DNA of 64,000 nucleotides from Elioraea tepidiphila DSM 17972. GTDB taxonomy: Bacteria; Pseudomonadota; Alphaproteobacteria; Acetobacterales; Acetobacteraceae. Positions 51,303 to 60,463 of the stretch are shown piece by piece (within the stretch, counting starts at the first letter, position 1; every line of letters starts with the position of its first letter). A program made the translations under genes and the position numbers. The stretch covers positions 62,001 to 126,000 of the forward strand of contig NZ_KB899912.1 in the NCBI RefSeq assembly GCF_000378465.1. Reading direction: 5' to 3'. The notes beneath the pieces are model-generated. The model was not told the DNA's origin, searched no databases, and saw nothing but the letters and a program-made list of their open reading frames with translations.

Positions 51303-51395
51303 TCCCGGGCCGCCAAAGGTTTGACCTTTGGCAGACCGGGATCGCGCGCAGGGCTGGTGTGGCGGCTGCGCGCCAAAGGAAACCTCATACCCGGC
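51301..51395 (+). repeat. Structured intergenic repeat, copy D
   Basis: Stem I pairs GATCCCGGGCCGCCAAAGGT (51301-51320) with 51324-51343 at 18 of 20 positions and contains the GA of the binding-protein stop. Core stem II is GCGCGCAG/CTGCGCGC (51344-51351 with 51366-51373) with loop GGCTGGTGTGGCGG, identical to copy B. The AAAGGAAACCTCATACCCGGC tail follows. A further hairpin at about 51411-51438 (CCTGTCGCGGC and GCCGCGACAGG) may replace stem III before the convergent peptidase. Confidence 0.88.
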
Positions 51396-51459
51396 CGCTC
51401 CGCGCCCTGCCCTGTCGCGGCCGGATCGCGCCGCGACAGGGCGAGACGCGGCCCTCTCG

Positions 51460-52560
51460 TCAGCGGAGCGATCGTTCGCCCGCTCCCGCGAACACCCCGC
51501 GCAGCATCGCGTGGTCGATCGCGGGCACCTTCGCGTCGTCGCCCTCCCCGCTGCCCATGTCGCGCGCGGCCACCATCGCGTTGAGCACGGCCTCCTCCAC
51601 GCTTTGCACGGCGGCGGCGTAGAGGGGATCGAGACACTCGTCGTTCAGCATCTCCAGCCGCAGATGCGACGGCGCGTCCAGCGGCATGGGGCCCGGATTC
51701 GCGGTCGAGAAGGCGAGGAACAGGTCGCCCGAGCCGTTGCCGCCGATCGTGCCGCCGCGCCCCATGCCGAGCGTGGCGCGCCGCGCGAGGCGCGCGAGCT
51801 GGTGCGGCAGGAGCGGGGCGTCGGTCGCGAGGACGGCGATGATCGAGCCGGTCTCGGCGCGGTCCGCCCGCTCCGGCCCGCACCCGACCGGCACGCCGCA
51901 CACGGTCAGCCGTTCGCGCGCCCCGTGGTTCGCCTGCACCAGCGCGCCGAGCGTGTAGCGGCACCCGTCGATCGCGACCCGGCGCGAGGCGGTGCCGGTG
52001 CCGGCCTTGTAGCCATAGGCGATCATGCCGGTGCCGCCGCCGACATTGCCCTCGGCGACCGGCCCGGGGGCGGCGTTGTCCAGCGCGGCGAGCACATGCG
52101 CCTCGGTCAGGGGCTGGGCGGTGATGTCGTTCAGCCGCCCGTCATAGGTCTCGGCGACCACGGGCATGGCCCAGACGCGGCGGCCCACGGCGAAGTGCCG
52201 GGCGTAGCGGCGCGTCATCCAGGCGATCGCGGCGTGGTGCGCGCGGCCCACCGCATGGGTGTTGGTGATCAGCACGGGGCCGAAGAACCAGCCCCCGTCG
52301 GCGATCCAGTGCGTGCCGGTCATCTCGCCGTTGCCGTTGAAGCGGTGCACGCCGGCGTAGAGCGGGGCGGGGTCGGCGCGGTCGGCGTGGGGGATGATCG
52401 CGGTCACGCCGGTGCGCACGGGGCGGGGGCGGCCGGGCCGGGGCCGGTCCTCGATCAGCGTGGTCATGCCGACATGCAGGCCGGCGATGTCGGTGATGGC
52501 GTTCAGCGTCCCCGGCTCGCCGGCGAAGGGAAGCCCGAGATCGCGTGCGCGGATCGGCAT
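51460..52560 (-). CDS. P1-family aminopeptidase (DmpA/BapA type)
   Basis: 366 residues, Ntn-hydrolase-like peptidase that self-cleaves and hydrolyses N-terminal amino acids, sometimes beta-peptides. The N-terminal part has NAITDIAGLHVGMTTLIED and GNGEMTGTHWIADGGWFFGP. The autoprocessing site is in TIGGNGSGDLFLAFSTANPG, with Ser277 as nucleophile after cleavage of the Gly-Ser bond. No signal peptide is apparent. It is convergent with the oligopeptide-binding protein, a plausible functional link (peptide uptake and degradation). Confidence 0.9.
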   Translation of the reverse strand: MPIRARDLGLPFAGEPGTLNAITDIAGLHVGMTTLIEDRPRPGRPRPVRTGVTAIIPHADRADPAPLYAGVHRFNGNGEMTGTHWIADGGWFFGPVLITNTHAVGRAHHAAIAWMTRRYARHFAVGRRVWAMPVVAETYDGRLNDITAQPLTEAHVLAALDNAAPGPVAEGNVGGGTGMIAYGYKAGTGTASRRVAIDGCRYTLGALVQANHGARERLTVCGVPVGCGPERADRAETGSIIAVLATDAPLLPHQLARLARRATLGMGRGGTIGGNGSGDLFLAFSTANPGPMPLDAPSHLRLEMLNDECLDPLYAAAVQSVEEAVLNAMVAARDMGSGEGDDAKVPAIDHAMLRGVFAGAGERSLR

Positions 52561-52937
52561 GGTGTGGTCTCCCTGTCGCCCGGCCCGGCTTGCGGCGCCA
52601 CGCCGGGGCGGTTATAGGAAAACAGTCAGAGCCGCCGTGCCCCCGCCGCGACCCGGCGACGGATCGGTGTGCCTGCGGCTTCGGCGTAGCGCGGCCCGGC
52701 CGACCCGCTTAAAGGCTTAAAGGCTTAAAGTCTTAAAGTCGTAAAGTGGTAAAGCGGCGCAGGCAGAGGGGCGCGCGCAGGCCGAGAAGTCCCGCCGCCC
52801 TGCCGGAGTTGTGTGCGGACCCGCCGCACCGCTCGCCTTGATCCCGGCCGAGCCGGGGCGATACCTTGCGATCTCGGCGGATCAAGAGGGGCGGTTGCCC
52901 CGCGCGCGGCTCGCCGCGCTGGAACGGACGGTCTCAG
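52561..52937. other. Divergent promoter region of the P1 peptidase and ctpA
   Basis: 377 bp with no gene. Notable content is an 8-bp tandem array at 52707-52754. Putative promoters of both flanking genes must lie here. A short GTG-initiated frame in the region (about 52811) overlaps the ctpA start and shows no homology. Confidence 0.5.
52707..52754. repeat. Tandem array of an 8-bp unit, six copies
   Basis: Three perfect GCTTAAAG units (52707-52730), then TCTTAAAG, TCGTAAAG and TGGTAAAG to 52754. The TAAAG half is invariant while the first three bases drift. A 48-bp A+T-rich island in otherwise G+C-rich DNA, 184 bp upstream of ctpA. Confidence 0.9.
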
Positions 52938-54338
52938 ATGAAGGTTTCATTCCGCTCGGCTCTCCTCGCTGCCGCGATCGCCTTCGGCGCCGGGGCGGCG
53001 CTGAACCACCCGGTCGGCGACTGGCTCGGCGCGCGGCTCGGCCTGGGCGCGCAGGCGCAGGACGGCGGGCGGGCCGACACCTACCGCCTGCTCAGCCTGT
53101 TCGGCGACGTGTTCGAGCGCATCCGCGCCGAGTATGTCGAGCCGGTGAACGACCGCGAGGTGATCGAGGCCGCGATCAACGGCATGCTGACCAGCCTCGA
53201 CCCGCATTCCGGCTACATGAACCCGCGCACCTTCCGCGACATGCAGGTGCAGACGCGCGGCGAGTTCGGCGGCCTCGGCATCGAGGTCACGCAGGAGAGC
53301 GGCTACATCAAGGTGATCAGCCCGATCGACGACACCCCGGCCTTCCGCGCGGGCGTCAAGGCGGGCGACCTGATCACGCATATCGACGGCCGCTCCGTGC
53401 AGGGGCTGACGCTGAACGAGGCGGTCGAGCGGATGCGCGGGCCGCCGCGCACCGAGATCAAGCTGACGATCCGGCGCGAAGGCCAGACCCAGCCGGTGCA
53501 GATGTCGATCGTGCGCGACATCATCCGCATCCAGTCGGTGCGCGCGCGGATGGAGGATGATGTCGGCTACATCCGCATCACCAGCTTCAACGAGCAGACC
53601 GACCAGGGCCTGCGCCGGGCCGTGCAGCAGCTGCGCGCCCAGGGCGGGGCGCGGCTCAAGGGACTGGTCATCGACATGCGCAACAACCCGGGCGGGCTGC
53701 TCGACCAGGCGGTGTCGGTGTCGGACGACTTCCTCGAACAGGGCGAGATCGTCTCGACGCGCGCCCGCCGGGCCGAGGATGCGCAGCGCTACAACGCCAA
53801 GCCGGGCGACATCGCCGCCGGGCTGCCGATCGTGGTGCTGATCAACGGCGGCTCGGCCTCGGCGAGCGAGATCGTCGCCGGCGCCTTGCAGGACCATCGC
53901 CGCGCGGTGGTGATCGGCACGCGGAGCTTCGGCAAGGGCTCGGTGCAGACGGTGATGCCGCTGCCCGGCAATGGCGCCATCCGGCTGACCACGGCGCGCT
54001 ACTACACGCCCTCGGGCCGGTCGATCCAGGCGACCGGGATCGAGCCCGACGTGGTGGTTGAGCTCTACGAGGGCGAGGCACGGGCCGAGGCGCGCGACCG
54101 CGAGGCCAATCTCTCGCGCGCGCTGCGCAACGACGGCGGCAATGGCGCCGCGCGCGCGGCGCCCCTGACGCCGCCCGCCCTGCCGCCCGGATTCGTCGAG
54201 GGCTCGGCCAACCCGCCCAAGCCGCCCGGCGAGGGTCAGCCGCCGATCCAGTTCGGCGACCTCGCGCGCGACTACCAGTTGCAGCGCGCGATCGAGCTGG
54301 TGCGCGGCCTCGCGGTGATGCGGCGGGCGTCGAACTGA
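52938..54338 (+). CDS. ctpA: Carboxy-terminal processing protease (S41A, CtpA)
   Basis: 466 residues from ATG 52938. Signal anchor KVSFRSALLAAAIAFGAGAA, then RIRAEYVEPVNDREVIEAAI. The PDZ domain is around residues 105-180 (GGLGIEVTQE, FRAGVKAGDLITHIDG). The catalytic core holds DMRNNPGGLLDQAVSVSDDF, Ser308 in INGGSASASEIVAGAL and Lys333 in RSFGKGSVQT, the S41 Ser-Lys dyad. A Pro-rich C-terminal extension follows. It processes periplasmic substrates. Followed 24 bp later by yibQ-like and rppH genes, a conserved alphaproteobacterial order. Confidence 0.95.
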   Translation: MKVSFRSALLAAAIAFGAGAALNHPVGDWLGARLGLGAQAQDGGRADTYRLLSLFGDVFERIRAEYVEPVNDREVIEAAINGMLTSLDPHSGYMNPRTFRDMQVQTRGEFGGLGIEVTQESGYIKVISPIDDTPAFRAGVKAGDLITHIDGRSVQGLTLNEAVERMRGPPRTEIKLTIRREGQTQPVQMSIVRDIIRIQSVRARMEDDVGYIRITSFNEQTDQGLRRAVQQLRAQGGARLKGLVIDMRNNPGGLLDQAVSVSDDFLEQGEIVSTRARRAEDAQRYNAKPGDIAAGLPIVVLINGGSASASEIVAGALQDHRRAVVIGTRSFGKGSVQTVMPLPGNGAIRLTTARYYTPSGRSIQATGIEPDVVVELYEGEARAEARDREANLSRALRNDGGNGAARAAPLTPPALPPGFVEGSANPPKPPGEGQPPIQFGDLARDYQLQRAIELVRGLAVMRRASN

Positions 54339-54362
54339 GCGGATCGCGCGAGACGACCGATC

Positions 54363-55463
54363 GTGGCTGAGGATCGCGGCGGGCTGTCGCCCGCGTGGCG
54401 GGCGCTGATCGCGTTCTGGCTGGTGCTGCTGATCGGCGGCGCCGGGCTGGTGGCGTGGCTGGAGCTCACCGCCCCTGGCGAGACCGCCGTTGCCACCGCC
54501 CCGGCCGGTCCCGCGAACAGCGCCGAGCCGCCCGCCACCGCGGCGACCGCGACCGCGACGCTCACGCCCCCGGCGCCCGCGGCCGCCACTCCCGAGCCGC
54601 CTGGCGCCACCCCGGCCGATCGCCTACCCGGCACGACCGCGGCGATCGGCCCCGGCGGCATCGCCGAGCCGGACCCTGCCCTGATCGAGCCACGGCCGGA
54701 CGGCGCCCTGCCGCGGATCGGCCCGGACGGCCGCCAGCCCTGGCGCGTCTATGCCCGCCGCTTCGACGACGGCGACCGCCGGCCGCGCATCGCCGTGCTG
54801 GTGGTCGGGCTCGGCGTCAGCGAGGGTGCGACCACGACCGCGATCGAGCGCCTCCCGGGCGAGATCAGCCTGGCCTTCTCGCCCTACGGGCTGCGGCTCG
54901 AGCGCCAGTTCGCGGCCGCCCGCGCGGCGGGGCATGAGGTGCTGATCGGCCTGCCCATGGAGCCGGCCAACTTCCCGCTCAACGACCCGGGCCCCCAGGC
55001 GCTGCTGACCGGCCTGCCGCCGCCCGAGAACGCCGCCCGGCTCGCCTGGGCGCTCTCGCGCGCGCAGGGCTATGTCGGGGTCACCAACGCCGCCTCGGCG
55101 GTGCTGCGCGGCGAGCGCTTCACGGCGAGCGCGGAGGCGATGCGTCCGGTGCTGGAGACGCTGCGCGAGCGCGGCCTGCTCTACATCGAGGCGCGGCCGG
55201 GCGAGCGCGCCCCGAGCGCCGTGCCGGCGCGGGCGGCCGATGTCGTGATCGACGAACGCCCGGCGCGCGCCGAGATCGAGGCGCGGCTCGCGGAACTGGA
55301 GCGGATCGCCCAGGAGCGGGGCGTGGCGCTCGGCATCTCCGGCCCCTCTCCTCTCTCGCTCGACCGGCTCGCGGTCTGGGCACCGCAGGTCGGCACGCGC
55401 GGCCTTGTGCTCGCGCCGGTGAGCGCCGTGGTGGTCCGGCCCGCCACCACCGCCCGCCCTTGA
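54363..55463 (+). CDS. Divergent polysaccharide deacetylase family protein (YibQ/DUF610)
   Basis: 366 residues from GTG 54363. An N-terminal membrane anchor (ALIAFWLVLLIGGAGLVAWL) is followed by a long Ala/Pro/Thr-rich linker to about residue 130. The NodB-like domain begins RPRIAVLVVGLGVSEGATTT, then LSLAFSPYG-type (ISLAFSPYGLRLERQF) and GHEVLIGLPMEPANFPLNDP, YVGVTNAASAVL and LYIEARPGERAP. The family keeps the fold of polysaccharide deacetylases, but its activity is not established. The TGA stop overlaps the rppH TTG start. Confidence 0.85.
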   Translation: MAEDRGGLSPAWRALIAFWLVLLIGGAGLVAWLELTAPGETAVATAPAGPANSAEPPATAATATATLTPPAPAAATPEPPGATPADRLPGTTAAIGPGGIAEPDPALIEPRPDGALPRIGPDGRQPWRVYARRFDDGDRRPRIAVLVVGLGVSEGATTTAIERLPGEISLAFSPYGLRLERQFAAARAAGHEVLIGLPMEPANFPLNDPGPQALLTGLPPPENAARLAWALSRAQGYVGVTNAASAVLRGERFTASAEAMRPVLETLRERGLLYIEARPGERAPSAVPARAADVVIDERPARAEIEARLAELERIAQERGVALGISGPSPLSLDRLAVWAPQVGTRGLVLAPVSAVVVRPATTARP

Positions 55464-55960
55464 GCCGCGACCTCGCCAGCCTCCCCTACCGACCGAATGT
55501 CGGTGCCGTGCTGTTCGGTCCCGACGGCCGCGTGCTGGTCTGTCGCCGCGCCGATCTGCCGAACGCCGAGGGCGCACCCGGCGGCTGGCAGCTCCCCCAG
55601 GGCGGGATGGACGAGGGCGAGGATCCGCGCGTCGCGGTGCTGCGTGAACTCGCCGAGGAGATCGGCACCGACCGCGCCGAGATCATCGCGGAGCACCCCG
55701 GCTGGCTGACCTACGACCTGCCGCCCGAACTCCTCGGCGTGGCGCTGGGGGGACGCTACCGCGGGCAGCGGCAGAAATGGTTCGCGCTCCGCTTCCTCGG
55801 CACCGACGCCGATATCCGGCTGGACGCCGACCCGCATCCCGAGTTCGACGCCTGGCGCTGGGCGGAGCTCGCCGAACTGCCGTCGCTCGCGGTCTCATTC
55901 AAGCGCGCGATCTACGCCGAACTGGCACGCTGTTTCGCGCGCTTCGCCGGTCCGGTCTGA
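55460..55960 (+). CDS. rppH: RNA 5'-pyrophosphohydrolase
   Basis: 166 residues, TTG start overlapping the upstream stop (TTGA). Begins LPYRPNVGAVLFGPDGRVLV. Nudix box GGMDEGEDPRVAVLRELAEE continues into IGT, with Arg-Glu-x2-Glu-Glu metal ligands. GQRQKWFALRFLGTDADI and EFDAWRWAEL are RppH-specific. Removes pyrophosphate from mRNA 5' ends to start decay. Last gene of ctpA-yibQ-rppH. Confidence 0.95.
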   Translation: MSRDLASLPYRPNVGAVLFGPDGRVLVCRRADLPNAEGAPGGWQLPQGGMDEGEDPRVAVLRELAEEIGTDRAEIIAEHPGWLTYDLPPELLGVALGGRYRGQRQKWFALRFLGTDADIRLDADPHPEFDAWRWAELAELPSLAVSFKRAIYAELARCFARFAGPV

Positions 55961-56089
55961 TCCCTGCGCAGACCACCGCGCACGAGATCAACCCATGGTT
56001 GCTGGTCGTGCGTCTCGATCTGACGCATATTATCGTATTCGGGGACGGTCCCCGGAAACGCTCGGCGGCTGCGGGAGCCGCCCAGGACC

Positions 56090-56515
56090 ATGCCCGTGAA
56101 AGACCTGATCGAGCAGGCGGCCGCGCTCGGCGCCGCCAACTTCACGGCCACGTCCGGCCGCGTTCCGGACCGTTTCAAGCTGCTGCGCGACGCCGCCCCG
56201 GCGACCTTCGCCGGCTACGCGCTGATGCGCGCGGCGGTGATGCGCGACAAGAGCGAGGGCGGCGCGCTCGACCTCAAGACCAAGGAGTTCCTGTTCGCGC
56301 TGCTGGACACGCTGGCGGGCAACCGCGACGGCGCGCTCGCGCACGCGGAACGCGCGGTCCGGCTCGGGCTCACGGTCGAGGAACTCGCCGAGGGACTGAC
56401 ACAGGTGATCATGGTCGGCGGGATCACGACCTGGAACATGGTGGGCGCGGATGTGCTCAGCCGGGCGCTGGAATTGACCGCCGATCCGCCGGTGGTGCCG
56501 CCGCCGCTGGGATGA
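56090..56515 (+). CDS. Carboxymuconolactone decarboxylase-like protein
   Basis: 141 residues, all-helical CMD/AhpD fold. Motifs are RVPDRFKLLRDAAPATFAGY, LDLKTKEFLFALLDTLAGN, then HAERAVRLGLTVEELAEGLT and QVIMVGGITTWNMVG. The CxxC-plus-His redox site of AhpD is absent (LAGNRDGALAH instead), so it is probably not a peroxidase reductase; a decarboxylase or binding role is open. A 129-bp gap upstream holds an A+T-rich CATATTATCGTATTC segment, its likely promoter. Confidence 0.85.
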   Translation: MPVKDLIEQAAALGAANFTATSGRVPDRFKLLRDAAPATFAGYALMRAAVMRDKSEGGALDLKTKEFLFALLDTLAGNRDGALAHAERAVRLGLTVEELAEGLTQVIMVGGITTWNMVGADVLSRALELTADPPVVPPPLG

Positions 56516-56524
56516 AAAGCAAGT

Positions 56525-56547
56525 GGGGGGACGACGGTCGTCCCCCC
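56525..56547. repeat. Perfect 9-bp inverted repeat (GGGGGGACG/CGTCCCCCC), copy 2 of 2
   Basis: Arms at 56525-56533 and 56539-56547 with loop ACGGT, then ACACCCCCCTCCACGAC. Same arms and a similar C-rich tail as 1299-1321. Here it begins 10 bases after the CMD-like stop and could end that transcript; the next gene is convergent. Confidence 0.75.
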
Positions 56548-56600
56548 ACACCCCCCTCCACGACTGCGCGCGAGGGGCCATCGCCACCTGGAACGGCCGG

Positions 56601-57680
56601 TCAGAGATACCTGTAGTCGAGCCTGCGCATCCGCGCGTAGGCATCGTCGGTGATCGCCGACTGCTCCATCAGCGCAGCACGCGCCTTGACGAAGCTTTCC
56701 ACCGTCTTCTTGGTCAGCGGATCGCCGGCGTCGCGCAGCTCGGTCAGGATCTCTCCCGCCGCGTTGCCGAGCGCGATCGCGATCGCGTCGGGCAGCATCT
56801 TCACCTGCACGCCGAACTCGCTGACCAGACGCTGCATCGCCGGGATGTTCAGCGAGTCGAAATCGGCGCCCACCTGGTCGTAATCGGCCTGGATCGCGAC
56901 CTCGAGAATGCGCTTTAGATCGTTCGGAAGCGCATCGTATTTGCGCTTGTCCACCGAGCACTCGGCGGCGAGGCCCGGCTCGATCACCGACGGCCAGTAG
57001 TAGAACTTCGCCGCCTGATGGAAACCGAGCGCGAGGTCGGTGACGGGCCCGACGAACTCCGCGGCATCGAGCGCGCCCGACTGCAGGTTGGGCAGGATCT
57101 CGCCCGCGCCGAGATTGACCACGGCCGCGCCGATCCGCCGCCAGCACTCGCCGCCCAGGCCGGGCGTGCGGAATTTCAGGCCGCGGATGTCATCGACGGT
57201 GTTGATCTCGCGTCGGAACCAGCCCGCGCCCTGCACGCCGGTATCCGCCGCCATGAACCCCTTCAGGTTGAACTGCGCGTAGATCTCGTCCCAGATCTCC
57301 TGCCCGCCCATGTTGCGGATCCAGGCGCGCAGTTCCTTCGACGTCATGCCCATCGGCACGCCGGTGAAGAAGTTCAGGCCGCGATTGCGGTTCTGCCAGT
57401 AATAGGCAGCCGTATGCATCATCTCCGCGCCACCCTGCGTCACGGCGTCGAACACGCCGAGCGGCGGGACGAGCTGGCCGGCGGCGAAGACCTGGACGGT
57501 GAACCGACCGCCCGACATCTCGCCGATGCGGCGCGCGATCCGCTCGGCGCCGACGCCGAGCCCCGGGAACCCGCGCGGCCAGGACGTGACCATGCGCCAC
57601 TGGATGCGGCCCTGCGCGATCGCGGGCGTGGCGAGCGTGGTCGCGGCCGCGCCGGCTGCGAAAAGGGTACGACGCTTCAT
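56601..57680 (-). CDS. TRAP transporter solute-binding protein (DctP family)
   Basis: 359 residues with a twin-arginine-like start (MKRRTLFAAGAAATTLATPA, cut after AIAQ). DctP-type features are RMVTSWPRGFPGLGVGAERI, then GGRFTVQVFAAGQLVPPLGV, KGFMAADTGVQGAGWFRREI and LKFRTPGLGGECWRRIGAAV, with the conserved Arg that binds substrate carboxylates. It resembles the mannitol/monocarboxylate 2-oxoacid subgroup. No TRAP membrane subunits are adjacent, so it must work with components elsewhere. Confidence 0.92.
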   Translation of the reverse strand: MKRRTLFAAGAAATTLATPAIAQGRIQWRMVTSWPRGFPGLGVGAERIARRIGEMSGGRFTVQVFAAGQLVPPLGVFDAVTQGGAEMMHTAAYYWQNRNRGLNFFTGVPMGMTSKELRAWIRNMGGQEIWDEIYAQFNLKGFMAADTGVQGAGWFRREINTVDDIRGLKFRTPGLGGECWRRIGAAVVNLGAGEILPNLQSGALDAAEFVGPVTDLALGFHQAAKFYYWPSVIEPGLAAECSVDKRKYDALPNDLKRILEVAIQADYDQVGADFDSLNIPAMQRLVSEFGVQVKMLPDAIAIALGNAAGEILTELRDAGDPLTKKTVESFVKARAALMEQSAITDDAYARMRRLDYRYL

Positions 57681-57766
57681 GGGAACAGGCCTCCCTGAGG
57701 ACGGATGCGGGCTTGCTGCCCGCCTGAGGCCAAGACTTAGCCGAACCCCCGACGGGGCGGAAGCGG

Positions 57767-58198
57767 CTACCAGGCGCGGCCGGCGAAGCCCACCAGCACC
57801 AGCGCGACCAGGACCATCTGCGCCAGGTTGATTACGACCGACAGGCGGTGCAGCCGGGCGAAGGGCTGCGTCGCCGAGGCGTCGCCCGCAAGCTCCGCGT
57901 CCCGGTAGGCGTTGATGCGGGGCATCAGCCCCTGGCGCGAGAACACGAAGCCCGACGCGACGACCGCCATCACCAGCGCGGCTTCCCACGCCACCGGGAC
58001 GAGCGCGATCGCCGCCGCTGCCGCCATGCCGGCGCCGAACACGTAGTAGACCGGAAACAGCCGCCGCAGGACTGCACCCGCGTGCTGCGGCCCGAGCGCG
58101 CGGAACACGTTCGGCGCGACGATGAAGGCGAAGAACACCATCCCGCCGAACAGCAGCGCGGTCGCGAACAGCCCGACGCCGGCGGCGAGGCCCTGCAC
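57767..58198 (-). CDS. DUF4149 family membrane protein
   Basis: 143 residues with four predicted membrane helices: GLFATALLFGGMVFFAFIVA, then YYVFGAGMAAAAAIALVPVA, AALVMAVVASGFVFSRQGLM and LSVVINLAQMVLVALVLVGF. A soluble loop RINAYRDAELAGDASATQPF lies between helices 3 and 4. This matches DUF4149, of unknown role. It lies 5 bp downstream of the SDR gene, co-directional. Confidence 0.8.
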   Translation of the reverse strand: MQGLAAGVGLFATALLFGGMVFFAFIVAPNVFRALGPQHAGAVLRRLFPVYYVFGAGMAAAAAIALVPVAWEAALVMAVVASGFVFSRQGLMPRINAYRDAELAGDASATQPFARLHRLSVVINLAQMVLVALVLVGFAGRAW

Positions 58199-58203
58199 CG
58201 CGC

Positions 58204-58899
58204 TCAGACCGAACGGGCCACGCCGCCGTCCACGCGAAGGCTCTGGCCGGTGATGTAGGAGGCCTCCGGCGACAGCAGGAAGGCGACCGCGGCGGCGATC
58301 TCCTCGACGCGCGCGTAGCGCCCCATCGGGATGCGCGCGCGGCGCGCCGCCTTCTCCGGCAGCGAGTCGGTGAAGCCGGGCAGCACCGCGTTCATGCGGA
58401 TGCCCTCGGCCGCGTGCAGATCGGCATAGAGCTTGAGATAGGCCGAGAGCGCCGCACGCAAGGTGCTCATCGGGAAATCGGGCTCGGGCTCGAAGGCCGC
58501 GTAGGAGCTGATCGCCACCACCGATCCGCCGCCGGCGGCGCGGAACTGCGGTGTGACCAGCCGCGCGATCCGCACCAGCGGCATGAAGGCCATGGCGAAG
58601 CCGGCCTCCCAGTCGGCATCGGTGAGATCGAGCAGCGCGCCCTTGGGCGGATGGCCGACATTCACCACCGCCGCGTCGAGCCGGCCGAACCGCGCGACGG
58701 TCGTTTCGACTAGGCGCGCAAGATCGTCGGGCCCGGTGACCGACCCGCGCACCGCGACACCGCCCAACTCGTCAGCGAGCGACACGACTCCCTCGCCCGG
58801 CGAGAGCAGGCCCAGCGCGTAGCCGTCGGCGGCGAGCCGGCGCGCGATCCCCGCACCGATCCCCTTCCCCGCCGCGGTGACGATCGCGACGCGGCGCAC
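58204..58899 (-). CDS. Short-chain dehydrogenase/reductase with a non-canonical active site
   Basis: 231 residues, classical SDR Rossmann fold: VAIVTAAGKGIGAGIARRLA, NVGHPPKGALLDLTDADW and the C-terminal ASYITGQSLRVDGGVA. Serine is kept in VAISSYAAFEPEP (131-132), but the YxxxK motif expected 13 residues later reads MSTLR, so the catalytic Tyr and Lys are replaced by Met144 and Arg148. It may have another mechanism or a binding role. It is followed by the DUF4149 gene and preceded by ahcY with a one-base gap. Confidence 0.85.
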   Translation of the reverse strand: MRRVAIVTAAGKGIGAGIARRLAADGYALGLLSPGEGVVSLADELGGVAVRGSVTGPDDLARLVETTVARFGRLDAAVVNVGHPPKGALLDLTDADWEAGFAMAFMPLVRIARLVTPQFRAAGGGSVVAISSYAAFEPEPDFPMSTLRAALSAYLKLYADLHAAEGIRMNAVLPGFTDSLPEKAARRARIPMGRYARVEEIAAAVAFLLSPEASYITGQSLRVDGGVARSV

Positions 58900-58900
58900 G

Positions 58901-60316
58901 TCAGTAGCGGTAGGTCTCGGGCTTGAACGGGCCCGCCTGCGGCACGCCGATATAGGCGGACTGCTTCGCGTTCAGCGTCGTCAGCTTGGCGCCCAACTTG
59001 GCGAGATGCAGCGCCGCCACCTTCTCGTCCAGCGCCTTGGGAAGCACATAGACCTTCCTCTGGTACTTGCCCGGATTGGTCCAGAGCTCGATCTGCGCGA
59101 GCGTCTGGTTGGAGAAGGAGGACGACATCACGAAGGAGGGGTGCCCTGTCGCGTTGCCGAGATTCACCAGCCGCCCCTCCGACAGCAGAATGATCCGCTT
59201 GCCGTCGGGGAACTCGATCTCGTCCACCTGCGGCTTGACGTTGTGCCAGCGGAAGTTCTTCAGCGCCGCGACCTGGATCTCGGAATCGAAATGGCCGATA
59301 TTGCAGACGATCGCCCGGTCCTTCATCGCGCGCATGTGCTCGACGGTGATGACGTCGACGTTCCCCGTGGCGGTGACGAAGATGTCGGCGCGCGGCGCGG
59401 CGTCCTCCATCGTCGTCACCTCGTAGCCCTCCATCGCCGCCTGCAGCGCGCAGATCGGATCGATCTCGCTCACCATCACGCGGCAGCCGGCGTTGCGCAG
59501 GCTCGCGGCCGAGCCCTTGCCGACATCGCCGAACCCGCAGACCATCGCCACCTTGCCGGCCATCATCACGTCGGTGCCGCGGCGGATGCCGTCCACCAGG
59601 CTCTCGCGGCAGCCATAGAGGTTGTCGAACTTCGACTTGGTGACGCTGTCGTTGACGTTGATGGCGGGGAAGAGCAGCCGCCCCTCCTTCTCCATCTGGT
59701 AGAGGCGATGCACGCCGGTGGTGGTCTCCTCGCTGACGCCGCGGATCGCCTCAGCGAGCTTCGCGAACCAGCCGGGCCGGGTCTTCAGCGTGTCCTTGAT
59801 CAGCGCGAAGAAGACCTCCTCCTCCTCGTTGCCGGGCGTGTCGAGGAACGCCGTGTCGCCCTTCTCGGCGCGCAGCCCGTAATGCACGAGCAGGGTCATG
59901 TCGCCGCCGTCGTCGAGCAGCAGGTTCGGCGTGCCGCCGTCGCCCCAGCTCAGCGTACGACGCACATAGTCCCAGTACTCGGCCAGCGTCTCGCCCTTCA
60001 CCGCGAAGACCGGCGTGCCGCCGGCGGCGATCGCGGCCGCGGCGTGGTCCTGGGTCGAGAAGATGTTGCAGGACGACCAGCGGACATCCGCGCCCAGCGC
60101 CTTCAGGGTCTCGATCAGCACGGCGGTCTGGATCGTCATGTGCAGGCAGCCGGCGATGCGGGCACCCTTCAGCGGCTGCTTGGGCCCGTATTCGGCGCGG
60201 ATCGCCATCAGCCCGGGCATCTCGGTCTCGGCGATCGCGATCTCCTTGCGGCCCCAGTCGGCCAGGGCAAGGTCGCGGACAACGTAATCGGCGTGCGGCA
60301 TCGGGCTCTCGGGCAT
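58901..60316 (-). CDS. ahcY: Adenosylhomocysteinase
   Basis: 471 residues, NAD-dependent hydrolysis of S-adenosylhomocysteine to homocysteine and adenosine. Begins [20 protein letters not shown]. Shows [20 protein letters not shown], the substrate Lys/Asp region [23 protein letters not shown]-binding [20 protein letters not shown] and the C-terminal KPETYRY end. Returns homocysteine to the pathway fed by metX-metW elsewhere in the window. No SAH or SAM riboswitch was recognised in the 147 bp upstream. Confidence 0.97.
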   Translation of the reverse strand: MPESPMPHADYVVRDLALADWGRKEIAIAETEMPGLMAIRAEYGPKQPLKGARIAGCLHMTIQTAVLIETLKALGADVRWSSCNIFSTQDHAAAAIAAGGTPVFAVKGETLAEYWDYVRRTLSWGDGGTPNLLLDDGGDMTLLVHYGLRAEKGDTAFLDTPGNEEEEVFFALIKDTLKTRPGWFAKLAEAIRGVSEETTTGVHRLYQMEKEGRLLFPAINVNDSVTKSKFDNLYGCRESLVDGIRRGTDVMMAGKVAMVCGFGDVGKGSAASLRNAGCRVMVSEIDPICALQAAMEGYEVTTMEDAAPRADIFVTATGNVDVITVEHMRAMKDRAIVCNIGHFDSEIQVAALKNFRWHNVKPQVDEIEFPDGKRIILLSEGRLVNLGNATGHPSFVMSSSFSNQTLAQIELWTNPGKYQRKVYVLPKALDEKVAALHLAKLGAKLTTLNAKQSAYIGVPQAGPFKPETYRY

Positions 60317-60463
60317 GGCGGGGTTGTCCTTCCGGGGAATGCGCCGCCGCCTAGCACGAGGCCGGGCGGAAGGCCAGCGCGGCGCGGCTCACCTCCCGGT
60401 CAGGGGCGGCAGGCGTCGAGATGCATGGCGGCGGGCGCTTGCCGGCGCAGTCGCGCCCCAGCG

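Noticed and set aside
52707-52754. CRISPR-like array
   Set aside because: Eight-base units without spacers and no cas genes; it is a simple tandem repeat.
60317-60463. SAH riboswitch upstream of ahcY
   Set aside because: The conserved core could not be found by reading either strand; a covariance search would settle it.
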